Shown: positions 52,633 to 61,744, counted from the stretch's first letter. The stretch: 64,000 bases of DNA from Acidobacteriota bacterium (GCA_016871195.1 VFZN01000001.1:186001-250000), one strand, 5' to 3'. Notes: a model not told the origin generated them from the letters alone. Numbers and translations: made by a program.

Positions 52633-52644
52633 CACAGGCGAGAC

Positions 52645-55449
52645 GTGCGGCGTCGCTCGTGCGTCCTTCGTGGCATGGGGTGGTGGCTCACACTTGCGGT
52701 GGCGCTGTGGCTCGCTCCGGCAACCGTCGCCGCGCAGGAACGCCTAGCGACTGAAGAGCCGTCCTTCCAGTTCTTCCTCGATGCGCTCGCACCCGTAGTG
52801 CTCGCGCCATCGGCGGTCCGATGGCAGGGTCTGGTGTCGGAGATCACCAACGCCCAGGTGGTCGCCGAGCGGCTGCTGCAGCTGACCCCGCCCGGGGCCA
52901 CGCACGTCGTGACGCGCGAGCGCGACTACCAGCCTCTCCCGGGGGCCTTGCCCGGCGACGGCTACCAGGTGGTGGTCGACATCTTCGTCGAATCAGACGA
53001 AGGCCGTCGTGGACAGATTCTCACGTGGGCCCTCGATATCCGCCGCCCGCGTGTCGCTGATGATCCGCAGCCCTGGCGCATCGTGAACGTCGAGCAGATT
53101 GGCCTGGTCGACGGACTCTTTCAGCTCGCGCTCGATGCATCAACGGTCTACGCCGTCTCGCAGTTCGCCGTGCAGGCCGTGGACCTCACCCTCGAGCTGC
53201 AGAAGGGACACGTGTTTGTCATACCCACGCCTGATGGCATCACCGGCCTCGTGCTGATGGGCGAGGGCCAGATGCACTTTGCGCCGGCGCCGAAGCAGGA
53301 ACAGGGTCAGCTGCAGATCTTCAGCGGTGCGCCCTCAATCGACACCGGATTCTCGGTAGCGTTCGTGCGGCTCAATCCGTTGGCGGCCGAGTCCCTGCAG
53401 CGCGAGCTTGCACCGAGGCGCCAACGCCCCGAGCAGGCACTGCTGAAGCATGCGCGCGAGGTCTTCGCCGAGGACGTCGGCAAGTCATACAGTCTCGATC
53501 TCAACGACCTCAGTCGATCGATCTGGTCGCTGCTGCCGCAGCCCGGCGACATGGTGGCCGAGGTACGCACCAGGCGGCATGGCCGGCTGACCTATGCGCG
53601 CACGCGGGCGGAGGCGGAGGACGTCACACTGTTCCAGCGTGATCGCGAGCGCACCATCGCCCAATACGCCTCGCCCGAACAACTCGATCGGCGCGGACGG
53701 TTCTATGACGAGTCTGACTTCGCCGACATTGACATCACGGACATTCAGCTCGACGCGTCATTCGATCCCGAGCGCGAGTGGCTCGACGGGCGCGCACGGC
53801 TGCGCCTGATCACACGGGCACCCGAGATGACCAGCCTGCGGCTCAAGCTGGCCGACACGCTGACCGTCAGTGACGTACACAGCCCAGAACTCGGGCGCCT
53901 GCTCTTTCTGAGGGTGCGCGACCAGCAGTCGGTCGTCGTCAACCTACCGAGGCCGATGCCGGGTGGCTCGACGCTGACACTGGATGTGACCTACCGTGGC
54001 GTGTTGCGGCGACAGACCCTGCATGATGAATCGGTGGGGGTGGGCCAGGGCGGTGGCCAGGGCGGAGGAGGCCAGGGGGGAGGCCGACCACTCGACCCGT
54101 CGCTCGGTGATCTCATGCTGCAGCGCCCCGAACGCTATTGGATGCTCAGCAACCGATCCGCCTGGTATCCGCAGACTCCGGTGTCCGACTACGCCACCGC
54201 AACGATCCACATCAGTGTGCCGACCGGCTATCAGGTGGTGGGCAGCGGCCGGCAACCACAGGGGTCGCCCGAGTCGAGGCCGCCGGCTGCCCCTCGCCAG
54301 CCGGGCGTGAGTCGGTACACCTTCGAGGCCATTCATCCGGTGCGGTATCTGAGCGTGGCGGTGTCGACGCTCATCCGAACGGATGCCGCCACCGTCGTGC
54401 TCGACGGCGTTCTAAAATTAGGTCATAAAACAGAACATTTTCTGCTTCAAGGACTTCCCCCAAGAAATACCCTCGAGGTCACGGTCGATGCGACACCCCA
54501 GCTCCAGTCACGGGGGCGGGCCATCATGACCGATGTGTCAGATATCGTTCGGTTCTATACGTCAATATTTGGTGATATGCCCTATGAATCAGTCGGACTC
54601 GGTCTCCTTGAGGACTCGCTTCCGGGTGGTCATGCCCCCGGCTACGCGTCGCTGCTGAGTTATCCGCCACCCATGGCGCCAATCACCTGGCGCAGCGACC
54701 CGGCTACCTTCACCTCATTCCCCGAGTTCTTTCTGGCACACGAGCTGGCTCATCAGTGGTTCGGCCAGGCCGTCGGTTGGAAGAACTACCACGAACAGTG
54801 GTTGAGCGAGGGAATGGCGCAGTATCTTGCGGGCCTCTTCGCCCGCGAGCGACATGGCGACAAGGTCTTTGCCGATGTGGCCGCCCAGTGGCATCAGACG
54901 AGCCTGTCAGCTTCTGGTGAAGGCCCTATTAGTCTGGGTTATCGGCTCGGCCACCTACGGCGCGACCCCCGCATCTTCAGGGCACTGGTCTACAACAAGG
55001 GCGCGGCGGTGCTGCATATGCTGCGGCGATGGGTCGGTGATGAGGCATTCTTCCGCGGATGGCGGTCGTTCTACGCCGACCACCGGTATCGGAAGGGCGG
55101 CAGCGACGACCTTCGCCGCGCCTTCGAGCACGCCAGCGGCCTTGAACTGACCCGGTTTTTCGACCGCTGGGTTTACGATGACCTCGTGCCGGAGGTGTTC
55201 TACACCGTGATGCGCACACCGCAGGCCCTCATCCTCGAGTTCGAACAGCGCACGCCCGTGACCGACATTCCCGTGACCGTCCAGTTGCGCATGGCTGACG
55301 GACAGACGGTCGTGCACCAGGTGCGGCTCGACCGGGTGCGACAGGACGTCACCCTGCCGGTCGCAAGCCCTGTCCGCGACATCAGGGTCAATCACGACCG
55401 CATGGCCCTGGCCCGCTTCTCGCCACGACGCACCCCGGTACGTCCGTGA
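52645..55449 (+). CDS. Secreted M1-family metallo-aminopeptidase
   Basis: A 934-residue exported zinc peptidase. The signal peptide is MGWWLTLAVALWLAPATVAAQ; GTG 52645 or ATG 52675 may start it. Residues ~1-330 are a family-specific N-terminal region, and ~360-600 are the beta-sandwich typical of M1. The catalytic motif HELAHQW (His699, Glu700, His703) with Glu722 in WLSEGMAQYLAG is intact. A glycine/glutamine run (GQGGGQGGGGQGGG, ~470-484) interrupts the beta domain. Bases 54409-54600 are markedly A+T-rich and use rare codons, unlike the rest. It is 12 bases after the KBL-type gene. Confidence 0.9.
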   Translation: MRRRSCVLRGMGWWLTLAVALWLAPATVAAQERLATEEPSFQFFLDALAPVVLAPSAVRWQGLVSEITNAQVVAERLLQLTPPGATHVVTRERDYQPLPGALPGDGYQVVVDIFVESDEGRRGQILTWALDIRRPRVADDPQPWRIVNVEQIGLVDGLFQLALDASTVYAVSQFAVQAVDLTLELQKGHVFVIPTPDGITGLVLMGEGQMHFAPAPKQEQGQLQIFSGAPSIDTGFSVAFVRLNPLAAESLQRELAPRRQRPEQALLKHAREVFAEDVGKSYSLDLNDLSRSIWSLLPQPGDMVAEVRTRRHGRLTYARTRAEAEDVTLFQRDRERTIAQYASPEQLDRRGRFYDESDFADIDITDIQLDASFDPEREWLDGRARLRLITRAPEMTSLRLKLADTLTVSDVHSPELGRLLFLRVRDQQSVVVNLPRPMPGGSTLTLDVTYRGVLRRQTLHDESVGVGQGGGQGGGGQGGGRPLDPSLGDLMLQRPERYWMLSNRSAWYPQTPVSDYATATIHISVPTGYQVVGSGRQPQGSPESRPPAAPRQPGVSRYTFEAIHPVRYLSVAVSTLIRTDAATVVLDGVLKLGHKTEHFLLQGLPPRNTLEVTVDATPQLQSRGRAIMTDVSDIVRFYTSIFGDMPYESVGLGLLEDSLPGGHAPGYASLLSYPPPMAPITWRSDPATFTSFPEFFLAHELAHQWFGQAVGWKNYHEQWLSEGMAQYLAGLFARERHGDKVFADVAAQWHQTSLSASGEGPISLGYRLGHLRRDPRIFRALVYNKGAAVLHMLRRWVGDEAFFRGWRSFYADHRYRKGGSDDLRRAFEHASGLELTRFFDRWVYDDLVPEVFYTVMRTPQALILEFEQRTPVTDIPVTVQLRMADGQTVVHQVRLDRVRQDVTLPVASPVRDIRVNHDRMALARFSPRRTPVRP

Positions 55450-55482
55450 GATTCCCCTCCCTGTCACGTGCGGCGGCTGCGG

Positions 55483-55488
55483 TATCAT
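55483..55488 (+). promoter_or_regulatory. -10-like element ahead of nuoG
   Basis: TATCAT ends six bases before GTG 55495. This sets the nuoG start, since an ATG-like start at 55468 lies upstream of it and would not be transcribed. Confidence 0.5.
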
Positions 55489-55494
55489 TTACGC

Positions 55495-57324
55495 GTGGAA
55501 ACCGTCACTCTCACCATCGATGGACGTCAGGTGTCGGTGCCGAAAGGCACCACGGTCCTGCAGGCGGCCATTCAGGCTGGCATCCAGGTGCCGTATTACT
55601 GCTATCACCCCGGCCTCGGCGTCGACGCGTCGTGCCGTGTCTGCCTGGTGAAGATTGAGAAGTTTCCCAAGCTGCAGACGTCCTGCTCGACACCCGTCGC
55701 CGAAGGCATGGTCGTGCACACCAACGACCGCGAGGCTGTGGAAGGGCGCGCCGGCGTCTTCGAGTTCCTCCTGATCAACCACCCACTCGATTGCCCGGTG
55801 TGCGACAAGGGCGGCGAATGCCCGCTGCAGGATTTCTCCTACACGTTCGGCAACACCGACAGCCGCATGGACTTTCCGCGGCGCACCTTCGATGGCGAGG
55901 GCGTGAAGGCCGACGTCGACTTCGGTCCGACGCTCATGCTCAACCGCAACCGCTGCATCATGTGCACCCGCTGCGAGCGCTTCATGCGTGAAGTCGACGG
56001 TGACGCACAGATTGGCGTCATCAACCGCGGCAACGGCAGCGAGATTGCCACCTTCAATGATGAGGGCATCCACTCGCTGCTCTCGGGCAACCTCATGGAT
56101 GTCTGCCCGGTCGGTGCCATCACCACCAAGCAGTACCGCTTCCGCTCGCGACCGTGGGATAACCCGCACGCCGTCGACACCATCTGCACCGGCTGCTCGA
56201 AGGGATGCAGCACCACCGGCTGGCTCAAGGCCAAGCCCGAATGGGCCAAGGGTGGGCGCCTCATTCGCATGACCCCGCGCTACAACCCGCAGGTCAACGA
56301 CTACTGGATGTGCGACATCGGGCGCTTCAACTTCGGCTGGGTCGAAAGCGACACGCGCCTGCGTCGGCCTGAAGTGCGCACCCGTGACGGCGCCCTCCAG
56401 CATGTCACCTGGAAGGATGCACTGTCGCGCGTCCGTGATGTGATGGCCACAGCCGCGCGCAACGGTCAGGGGGCCGTGCAGTTCCTGGCCTCGGCACACG
56501 CCTCGGTCGAAGAACTGTTCCTCCTCAAGCGCCTCGCCGCCGAAGCGCCAGGAGCCGGCGCCAGTGCCCTGCACATCACCTACACCCGCCGCGAGAAGGT
56601 GCAGCCGGCGACGACCCACTTCCACATTCCCGCGACCGACGCTCCCAATCTAACAGGCGCCGCCGACCTGGGCCTGCGCATCGGGGCCGGCCTGTCGGGT
56701 GATGCCGATCTGTCGGCTCTCAAGACCGCCGTCGCCGCTGGTTCTGTCTCACTTGTGTATGTCGTCGACCTCGGTGCCGATGGCTCGATGGGCGACATGC
56801 AGTGGCTCATCGACGCCCGCATGGCCGGGCACGTCTCGACCCTCGTCTACGAGGGGGTGGTCACCAGCGCTCTGGCGGGTGTCGCAGACATCGTCCTGCC
56901 CGGTTCAGCCTGGGTTGAAAAAGACGCGGTGTACACCAATGATCAGGGCCACGTGCAGGCCAGCTCGAAGGCCATCACGCCGCCTGGAGAAGCCGTGGAC
57001 GACTGGCAGATTCTCACATCGGTGGGTGCCGCTCTCGGCCTTGAGTTCACCTACACCTCGTCCCACGAGGTGCGTGCCGCCGTGGCCGCCGCTCTGGCCA
57101 GCCAGCCAGCGTACGCCTCCCTCGCCGACACCACCTTCAACCGTCCGGTCACAGCCGAGCACTGGCTGCAGTCCAGCAACCCGATGGAGCGCATGAAGTG
57201 GCAGGACCTGTTCCAGGACCTGCCGCCGGTCAAGGGGCACAACGTGCAGATGGAGAACCAACCGCCCGCAACGGTCATTCCGCTGCGGCTGGTCACCGAA
57301 GAAGTCGCGCGGGCCTCGGAGTAG
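55495..57324 (+). CDS. nuoG: NADH-quinone oxidoreductase subunit G-like iron-sulfur protein
   Basis: NuoG carries iron-sulfur clusters on the electron path of complex I. From GTG 55495 the protein is 609 residues. The N-terminal 2Fe-2S ferredoxin has CYHPGLGVDASCRVC and a fourth Cys in QTSC. The His/Cys cluster is HPLDCPVCDKGGECP, and a 4Fe-4S set is NRCIMCTRCERF with DVCPVGA. A further CTGCSKGCS follows, then a molybdopterin-oxidoreductase-like domain (~220-540) that is shorter than usual. No other nuo gene is adjacent, so this is an orphan; it could serve complex I encoded elsewhere or another NADH-linked enzyme. Confidence 0.88.
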   Translation: METVTLTIDGRQVSVPKGTTVLQAAIQAGIQVPYYCYHPGLGVDASCRVCLVKIEKFPKLQTSCSTPVAEGMVVHTNDREAVEGRAGVFEFLLINHPLDCPVCDKGGECPLQDFSYTFGNTDSRMDFPRRTFDGEGVKADVDFGPTLMLNRNRCIMCTRCERFMREVDGDAQIGVINRGNGSEIATFNDEGIHSLLSGNLMDVCPVGAITTKQYRFRSRPWDNPHAVDTICTGCSKGCSTTGWLKAKPEWAKGGRLIRMTPRYNPQVNDYWMCDIGRFNFGWVESDTRLRRPEVRTRDGALQHVTWKDALSRVRDVMATAARNGQGAVQFLASAHASVEELFLLKRLAAEAPGAGASALHITYTRREKVQPATTHFHIPATDAPNLTGAADLGLRIGAGLSGDADLSALKTAVAAGSVSLVYVVDLGADGSMGDMQWLIDARMAGHVSTLVYEGVVTSALAGVADIVLPGSAWVEKDAVYTNDQGHVQASSKAITPPGEAVDDWQILTSVGAALGLEFTYTSSHEVRAAVAAALASQPAYASLADTTFNRPVTAEHWLQSSNPMERMKWQDLFQDLPPVKGHNVQMENQPPATVIPLRLVTEEVARASE

Positions 57325-57348
57325 GCGCGCGACGGCTCATCCGTCCAG

Positions 57349-58527
57349 ATGCATCGCCGCTCAAGCAAGGCCCTGCTGCTTCTCGTCGTTCTGGTCGTCT
57401 CGGCCGGGGCCGTATGGCGTGCCACTGTCAACGAACAGCGTCGGGGGCAGGAACGCCGCGCCGCACAGCTCCTTGACGGCCAGGCGGCTGAACTGATCTT
57501 CACACTCGCCGAGTTCAGGGCCGGGCTCTACGCACTCGTCGCTCCCCAGCAGAGCGCGGCATTCTGGACCGACCACCTCTCGGCGCAGCTTGATGTGCTC
57601 GACGGTGAACTTGCAGCCCTCGAAGCACCCGCCGCAGAGAATTTTGCCCCCCTGACCGAGGCCCGTGCCACGTTCGACCGCGTGCGTGGCCAGGTCAGAC
57701 TCATCATCAGCCTCGTGGCCTCCGGTGACCCGTCGGCTGCCAGCCGACGTATCTTCGGCACCACGCGCGACGACATTCAGCGCCTCCTGCTGCAGCTCTC
57801 CGACGCAAGGCAGTCGATGGCCCGCGCCGCTTCGTCGCGTGAGGGTGGCATGGCCCACGAGCAGTCGCTCATCGCCGGCTCACTCCTCTGCATCTGGCTC
57901 ACGGCACTGCTCGTGCTCGTGATGGCGGGCAGCGGTGCCGCGCCCGTCGCGCCTCAGGTCACCCCGGCTGAGGAGCGGAACGCCGCCGCTCCCGCAAGCA
58001 CCGCCACCGCCGAGACAGCGTCCCCGCAGAACGCGGCGCGCGAACAGCAGCAGATCGAGGGTCTGGCGGCCTTCTGCGACGAAGCCGCCCACGTGCGCAG
58101 CGCCGCGGAACTACAACCCCTGCTGGCACGCGCCGCCACCGTGCTCTCGGCACGAGTGCTGGTCGTCTGGCTCCGCGATGCCAACGCCTCTGCACTCGTT
58201 CCGGCCCTCGCACACGGCTACGACGTCGAGCAGCTCGCCCGGCGGGGCCCACTGGCCATCGACGCCCAGACCATGACCTCGACGGCGTTCCGTACATCGA
58301 CCTCCTCTGTCAGCACCTCGACGGCGGCGCAGCCGCGCGCCCTGGCTGTGCCCCTGGTCACCGTCGGGGGCACCACCGGCGTGCTGGCCGCCGAACTGGC
58401 CGACGGCGCCAGCACCGATCGCCTGCTGCCGGTGGCCCGCATCATCGCCACGCAGTTCGCCGCGCTGTGCCCGACGTCCGCCTCCGACCCGGCGCCGCCG
58501 GCACTCTCCGATCCACAGCCCCTCTAA
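57349..58527 (+). CDS. Membrane protein with periplasmic sensor-like segment and GAF domain
   Basis: A 392-residue protein 24 bases after nuoG. Two membrane spans (LLLLVVLVVSAGAVW at ~9-23 and SLLCIWLTALLVLVMAG at ~178-194) flank a ~150-residue extracytoplasmic helical segment, as in four-helix-bundle sensors. An Ala/Pro-rich linker leads to a GAF-like domain (~240-380: LLARAATVLSARVLVVWLRD ... ALAVPLVTVGGTTGVLAAEL). No kinase, cyclase or output domain follows, so it must signal through a partner or be a remnant. It lies 12 bases before glnA. Confidence 0.7.
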   Translation: MHRRSSKALLLLVVLVVSAGAVWRATVNEQRRGQERRAAQLLDGQAAELIFTLAEFRAGLYALVAPQQSAAFWTDHLSAQLDVLDGELAALEAPAAENFAPLTEARATFDRVRGQVRLIISLVASGDPSAASRRIFGTTRDDIQRLLLQLSDARQSMARAASSREGGMAHEQSLIAGSLLCIWLTALLVLVMAGSGAAPVAPQVTPAEERNAAAPASTATAETASPQNAAREQQQIEGLAAFCDEAAHVRSAAELQPLLARAATVLSARVLVVWLRDANASALVPALAHGYDVEQLARRGPLAIDAQTMTSTAFRTSTSSVSTSTAAQPRALAVPLVTVGGTTGVLAAELADGASTDRLLPVARIIATQFAALCPTSASDPAPPALSDPQPL

Positions 58528-58539
58528 GGACAGGCACGC

Positions 58540-59862
58540 ATGGACAAGCGCGACATCCTTGAGCGCGCCGCCGCCGAGCGCGTCAAGTTCCTCCGGCTGC
58601 AGTTCACCGACATCCTCGGCGTCATCAAGAACGTCGAGGTGCCCGACCGCCAGTTCGCCGATGCCCTCGATGGCCGCATCATGTTCGACGGCTCGTCCAT
58701 CGAAGGCTTCGTCCGCATCGAAGAGTCCGACATGTACCTGTCGCCGGACCTCGATACCTTCCAGATCTTCCCCTCGACCGATCCCGGAGGCGCGCGCGTC
58801 GGCCGCCTCATCTGCGATATCTCGAATCCCGACGGCTCGCCCTTCGTCGGCTGCCCGCGCACGACCCTCAAACGCGTCATCGCGATGGCCGAGGCCCGCG
58901 GCTTCACCATGGCGGCGGCACCGGAAACTGAGTTCTTCCTGTTCCTCCGCCGCGACGGACGGCCCACCACCGACACCCACGACGCCGCCAGCTACTTCGA
59001 CCTCGCCCCGGTCGACCTCGGCGAAGACGTGCGCCGCGAGATCGTGCTCTCGCTCGAACAGATGGGCATCCAGGTCGAGGCCGCCCATCACGAAGTCGCG
59101 CCCGGCCAGCACGAAATCGATTTCCACACCAACGATGTCCTGGCCACCGCCGACAACATCGGCACGTGTCGTTTCATCGTCAAGAACGTCGCCCTCAGGA
59201 ACAACCTGCACGCAACGTTCATGCCCAAGCCCATCTTCGGTGTCAACGGGTCGGGGATGCACACCCATCAGGCTCTCTTCCGCGACGGTGCCAATGCCTT
59301 CTTCGATCCGGATGAAGAGTGGCAGATCAGCCGCACCGGGCTCCACTACATCGGCGGCCTGCTGCGGCACGCCAAGGGTTACTGCGCCATCACCAATCCG
59401 CTGGTCAACTCCTACAAGCGCCTCGTGCCAGGCTTCGAAGCGCCTACAGCCATCGCATGGTCTGAGCGCAACCGGAGTCCGCTCGTCCGCGTGCCTGCCG
59501 CGCGGCACCACCGCACCCGCATCGAGCTGCGCATGCCCGACCCGGCCTGCAATCCGTACCTCGCCCTGGCCGTCATGCTGCGCGCCGGTCTGTCGGGCAT
59601 CGACGAGGCCATCGACCCCGGGCCTCCGGTCAATAAGAACATCTCGCGTATGAGCCACCGCGAGCGGCGCCACCTCCGTATCGACGACCTCCCCGCCAAC
59701 CTCAGCGAGGCGCTCGACGAATTCGAGAAAAGCGACCTGATTCGGGAAACGCTCGGCGAGCACATCGTCGAGCACTTCCTCGCGGCCAAGCGCGAGGAGT
59801 GGGATGAGTACATCCGCCACGTCTCCCCATGGGAGATGAATCGGTACCTGGGCGTCTACTGA
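58540..59862 (+). CDS. glnA: Glutamine synthetase, type I
   Basis: This enzyme makes glutamine from glutamate, ammonia and ATP, and is the main entry of nitrogen. At 440 residues it is the GSI-alpha length, shorter than the adenylylated beta form. Signatures are MFDGSSIEGF, the metal Glu in APETEFFLF, KPIFGVNGSGMHTHQ for ATP, NPLVNSYKRLVPGFEAP for glutamate, and RIELRMPDPACNPYLALA. The adenylylation-site tyrosine region of beta enzymes is not evident. AAGGA lies about ten bases before the ATG. It is followed within 40 bases by an NtrC-type gene, the usual nitrogen context. Confidence 0.96.
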   Translation: MDKRDILERAAAERVKFLRLQFTDILGVIKNVEVPDRQFADALDGRIMFDGSSIEGFVRIEESDMYLSPDLDTFQIFPSTDPGGARVGRLICDISNPDGSPFVGCPRTTLKRVIAMAEARGFTMAAAPETEFFLFLRRDGRPTTDTHDAASYFDLAPVDLGEDVRREIVLSLEQMGIQVEAAHHEVAPGQHEIDFHTNDVLATADNIGTCRFIVKNVALRNNLHATFMPKPIFGVNGSGMHTHQALFRDGANAFFDPDEEWQISRTGLHYIGGLLRHAKGYCAITNPLVNSYKRLVPGFEAPTAIAWSERNRSPLVRVPAARHHRTRIELRMPDPACNPYLALAVMLRAGLSGIDEAIDPGPPVNKNISRMSHRERRHLRIDDLPANLSEALDEFEKSDLIRETLGEHIVEHFLAAKREEWDEYIRHVSPWEMNRYLGVY

Positions 59863-59900
59863 CCACAGCCACGGACGCGGTGATGTAGATTCTCACTGTC

Positions 59901-60452
59901 GTGGTCGATATCCTTATCGTCGATGACGACCTCGACCTGCTCGAGGTCATGTCCACCGCCCTCGCCCGACCCAATCGGCGGATCGAGTGTGCCTCCTCGG
60001 GCGAAGCGGCCATCACCCTCTCCCGCAGCGACCGACAGTTCGACGTCGTCTTGACCGACCTCAACCTCAAGAGCGCGGTATCGGGCCTCGACATCCTGAA
60101 GTCATTCAAGGCAGAGCATCCCTCGACGCAAGTCATCCTGATGAGCGGCTTCAGCACGCTCGACAGCGCCGTCGAGGGTGTGCGCGCCGGGGCGCTCGAC
60201 TATATCGGCAAGCCGTTCGACATCCGCGAGGTCACCGTCACGGTCAATCGGGCCCTAGAAACACGAGTGCCGGTCACCACCGCGCCGGCAGTGGGCTCGG
60301 CACTCCCGGCGGGACTGCTGGGCCGCACCCGCGAGATGCTCGAGGTCTACAAGCAAATCGCCCTGGCGGCTGACGCGTCGACCCCCATTCTGGTGACCGG
60401 CGAAAGCGGCACCGGCAAGGAACTGGTGGCCCGGGCCATTCACGCGCAGTAG
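59901..60452 (+). pseudogene. NtrC-type response regulator truncated after Walker A
   Basis: The 183-codon frame has a complete receiver domain (VDILIVDDDLDLLEVMS; phospho-acceptor Asp in VVLTDLNLKS; Lys in YIGKPFDIRE). It then starts a sigma-54-activator AAA+ domain: LLGRTREMLEVYKQIALAA and the Walker A GESGTGKELVARAIHAQ. It stops there with TAG. A working activator needs about 220 more residues for ATP hydrolysis and an HTH domain. The 3' part is missing, replaced by unrelated DNA. GTG 59901 has TAGATT nine bases upstream. The receiver could still be made, as a phosphate sink. Confidence 0.85.
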
Positions 60453-60593
60453 CTTGACCTGCAGGGCAGATGAGGTTTCGCCGACCTCGTCCTCTAAGAG
60501 AAGCGCATCAGCCAGATTCTCGATTAGGCGACGAGACCGCTCCTCTGTTGCGGCTCGCGGGTCAGGTTCCCAACTGAGGCCAGATGTCGCCAT
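60453..60593 (-). pseudogene. Truncated 5' end of an unidentified gene
   Basis: From ATG 60593 the minus strand encodes about 47 protein-like residues (ATSGLSWEPDPRAATEERSR, then LIENLADALLLEDEVGETSS). At about 60452 the frame enters sequence antisense to the NtrC fragment. The break coincides with the end of the NtrC fragment, so two genes were cut and joined here. I do not recognise the family. TACATT lies upstream on the minus strand in an A+T-richer patch. Confidence 0.45.
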
Positions 60594-60869
60594 AAGACTT
60601 TAGCGGCTAATGTATGCCTGTTTAGGATTTAATCATCAATATATCCCGCCTTAGTGTATCGACTGTCCCAAAACGCCACGACCACTGAAAAGGTCACTCG
60701 GTGCTGGCACAGACCTTGATGCTCTCCCGGCTGGCTGCAGCGGGTCACCGGACGCACACATGGCAGGCGCTGGCTGAGTGCGTCCGGGGTTCGACAGGCG
60801 ACCCGACTGCGGCCATCTACCCCTGCCCGGGTTCCCCCGCTTGTGAAGCCGTAGTAGAATAAGTCGGTT
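60594..60869. other. Intergenic stretch with A+T-rich patch and inverted repeat
   Basis: No gene is supported. Bases 60594-60680 are notably A+T-richer than the window and may hold the promoter of the truncated minus-strand ORF. CCGGACGCAC (60748-60757) and GTGCGTCCGG (60778-60787) are perfect ten-base inverted arms 20 bases apart, a possible terminator stem. TAGAAT at 60855-60860 is a -10 candidate nine bases before the atpB GTG. Confidence 0.5.
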
Positions 60870-61583
60870 GTGGAAGCGCTAGAGCACCCCTCCCCACTGG
60901 TCGAGCTGATTAACGCGCTGCTGGCTCCGCTGCACGTGCACGCGCCCGACCACGTCGTCTTCTCGGCCCTCATCTGTCTGATCGTGCTGGTGCTGGGCCT
61001 GATGGTGCGTTCGCGCCTCAGCGTCGACAATCCCGGGTCGCTCCAGATCATCCTCGAGGATGTCGTCAGCTTCTTCGTCTCGGTGCTCGAGACCAACATG
61101 GGTCCCAGGGGCCGTCAGTTCCTCGCGCTGCCCGGCGCCCTCTTTGTGTTCATCTGGATGGGCAACATGATGGGCCAGATCCCCGGTCTCGGCGCGCCCA
61201 CCAGCAATGTCAATGTGCCGTTCGCCTGCGCACTGACGCTGTGGATTTACTATCACGCTCAGGGCATTCGTGCGCAGGGCCTGGTCTCGTATTTCAAGCA
61301 CTTCGCGGTTATGCCGGGCGTGCCCATCGCGATGGCGCCCATCATCTTCACCATCGAGATCATCAGCCACCTGTCGCGTGTGCTGTCGCTGACGCTGCGC
61401 CTGTTCGGCAACGTCTTCGGCGAACACCTCGTCGTGCTGATCATCGCCAGCATCATTCCCTTCATCGCGCCCCTGCCCATTCAGTTCCTGGGCCTCGTGG
61501 TCGGCACGCTGCAGGCGTTCATCTTCCTGACGCTGGGCGCCATCTACCTGACCGCGGCCGTCGCCGTCGACGAGCACCACTAG
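60870..61583 (+). CDS. atpB: ATP synthase F0 subunit a
   Basis: Subunit a forms the proton half-channels beside the c-ring. The 237-residue protein from GTG 60870 has five to six membrane spans. The essential Arg is in SLTLRLFGNVFGEHLV, and the later Gln/Tyr helix VGTLQAFIFLTLGAIYL is normal. QIPGLGAPTSNVNVPFACAL is also family-typical. No atpI precedes and no atpE follows, unlike ordinary F0 operons; the next gene is a TonB receptor. The N-terminus before span 1 is short. The protein looks intact. Confidence 0.93.
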   Translation: MEALEHPSPLVELINALLAPLHVHAPDHVVFSALICLIVLVLGLMVRSRLSVDNPGSLQIILEDVVSFFVSVLETNMGPRGRQFLALPGALFVFIWMGNMMGQIPGLGAPTSNVNVPFACALTLWIYYHAQGIRAQGLVSYFKHFAVMPGVPIAMAPIIFTIEIISHLSRVLSLTLRLFGNVFGEHLVVLIIASIIPFIAPLPIQFLGLVVGTLQAFIFLTLGAIYLTAAVAVDEHH

Positions 61584-61591
61584 GTGCCTGG

Positions 61592-61609
61592 GCGCCGTGC
61601 CTGCGGCGC
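61592..61609 (+). terminator. Hairpin after atpB
   Basis: GCGCCG and CGGCGC pair around TGCCTG, eight bases after the atpB stop. No T-run follows. The rest of the gap to 61732 shows no atpE-like or other coding signal. Confidence 0.35.
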
Positions 61610-61732
61610 ACCCCCGTGCCTGACAGCGCCGGGTGTCCCTGCGCCCCTCCCGCTTACCTGATGCGGTTGGCCGTCTATCTGCCGCAGTTGACTATTCATT
61701 GACCTGTGGTCGCTCGTCGACGCGGGAACACC

Positions 61733-61738
61733 TAGCGT
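61733..61738 (+). promoter_or_regulatory. -10-like element ahead of the second TonB receptor
   Basis: TAGCGT ends six bases before ATG 61745. It is a weak hexamer, accepted mainly for its spacing; the intervening GGCAGG touches the ATG and is too close for a normal Shine-Dalgarno. Confidence 0.3.
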
Positions 61739-61744
61739 GGCAGG

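Noticed and set aside
60781-60815. tRNA-like GGTTCGA segment
   Set aside because: No acceptor or anticodon stem can be formed around it, and the bases flanking GTTCGA do not pair as a T-arm.
60629-61099. 156-codon minus-strand ORF in the glnA-atpB gap
   Set aside because: Most of it is antisense to atpB, and the remainder lacks start signals and recognisable motifs.
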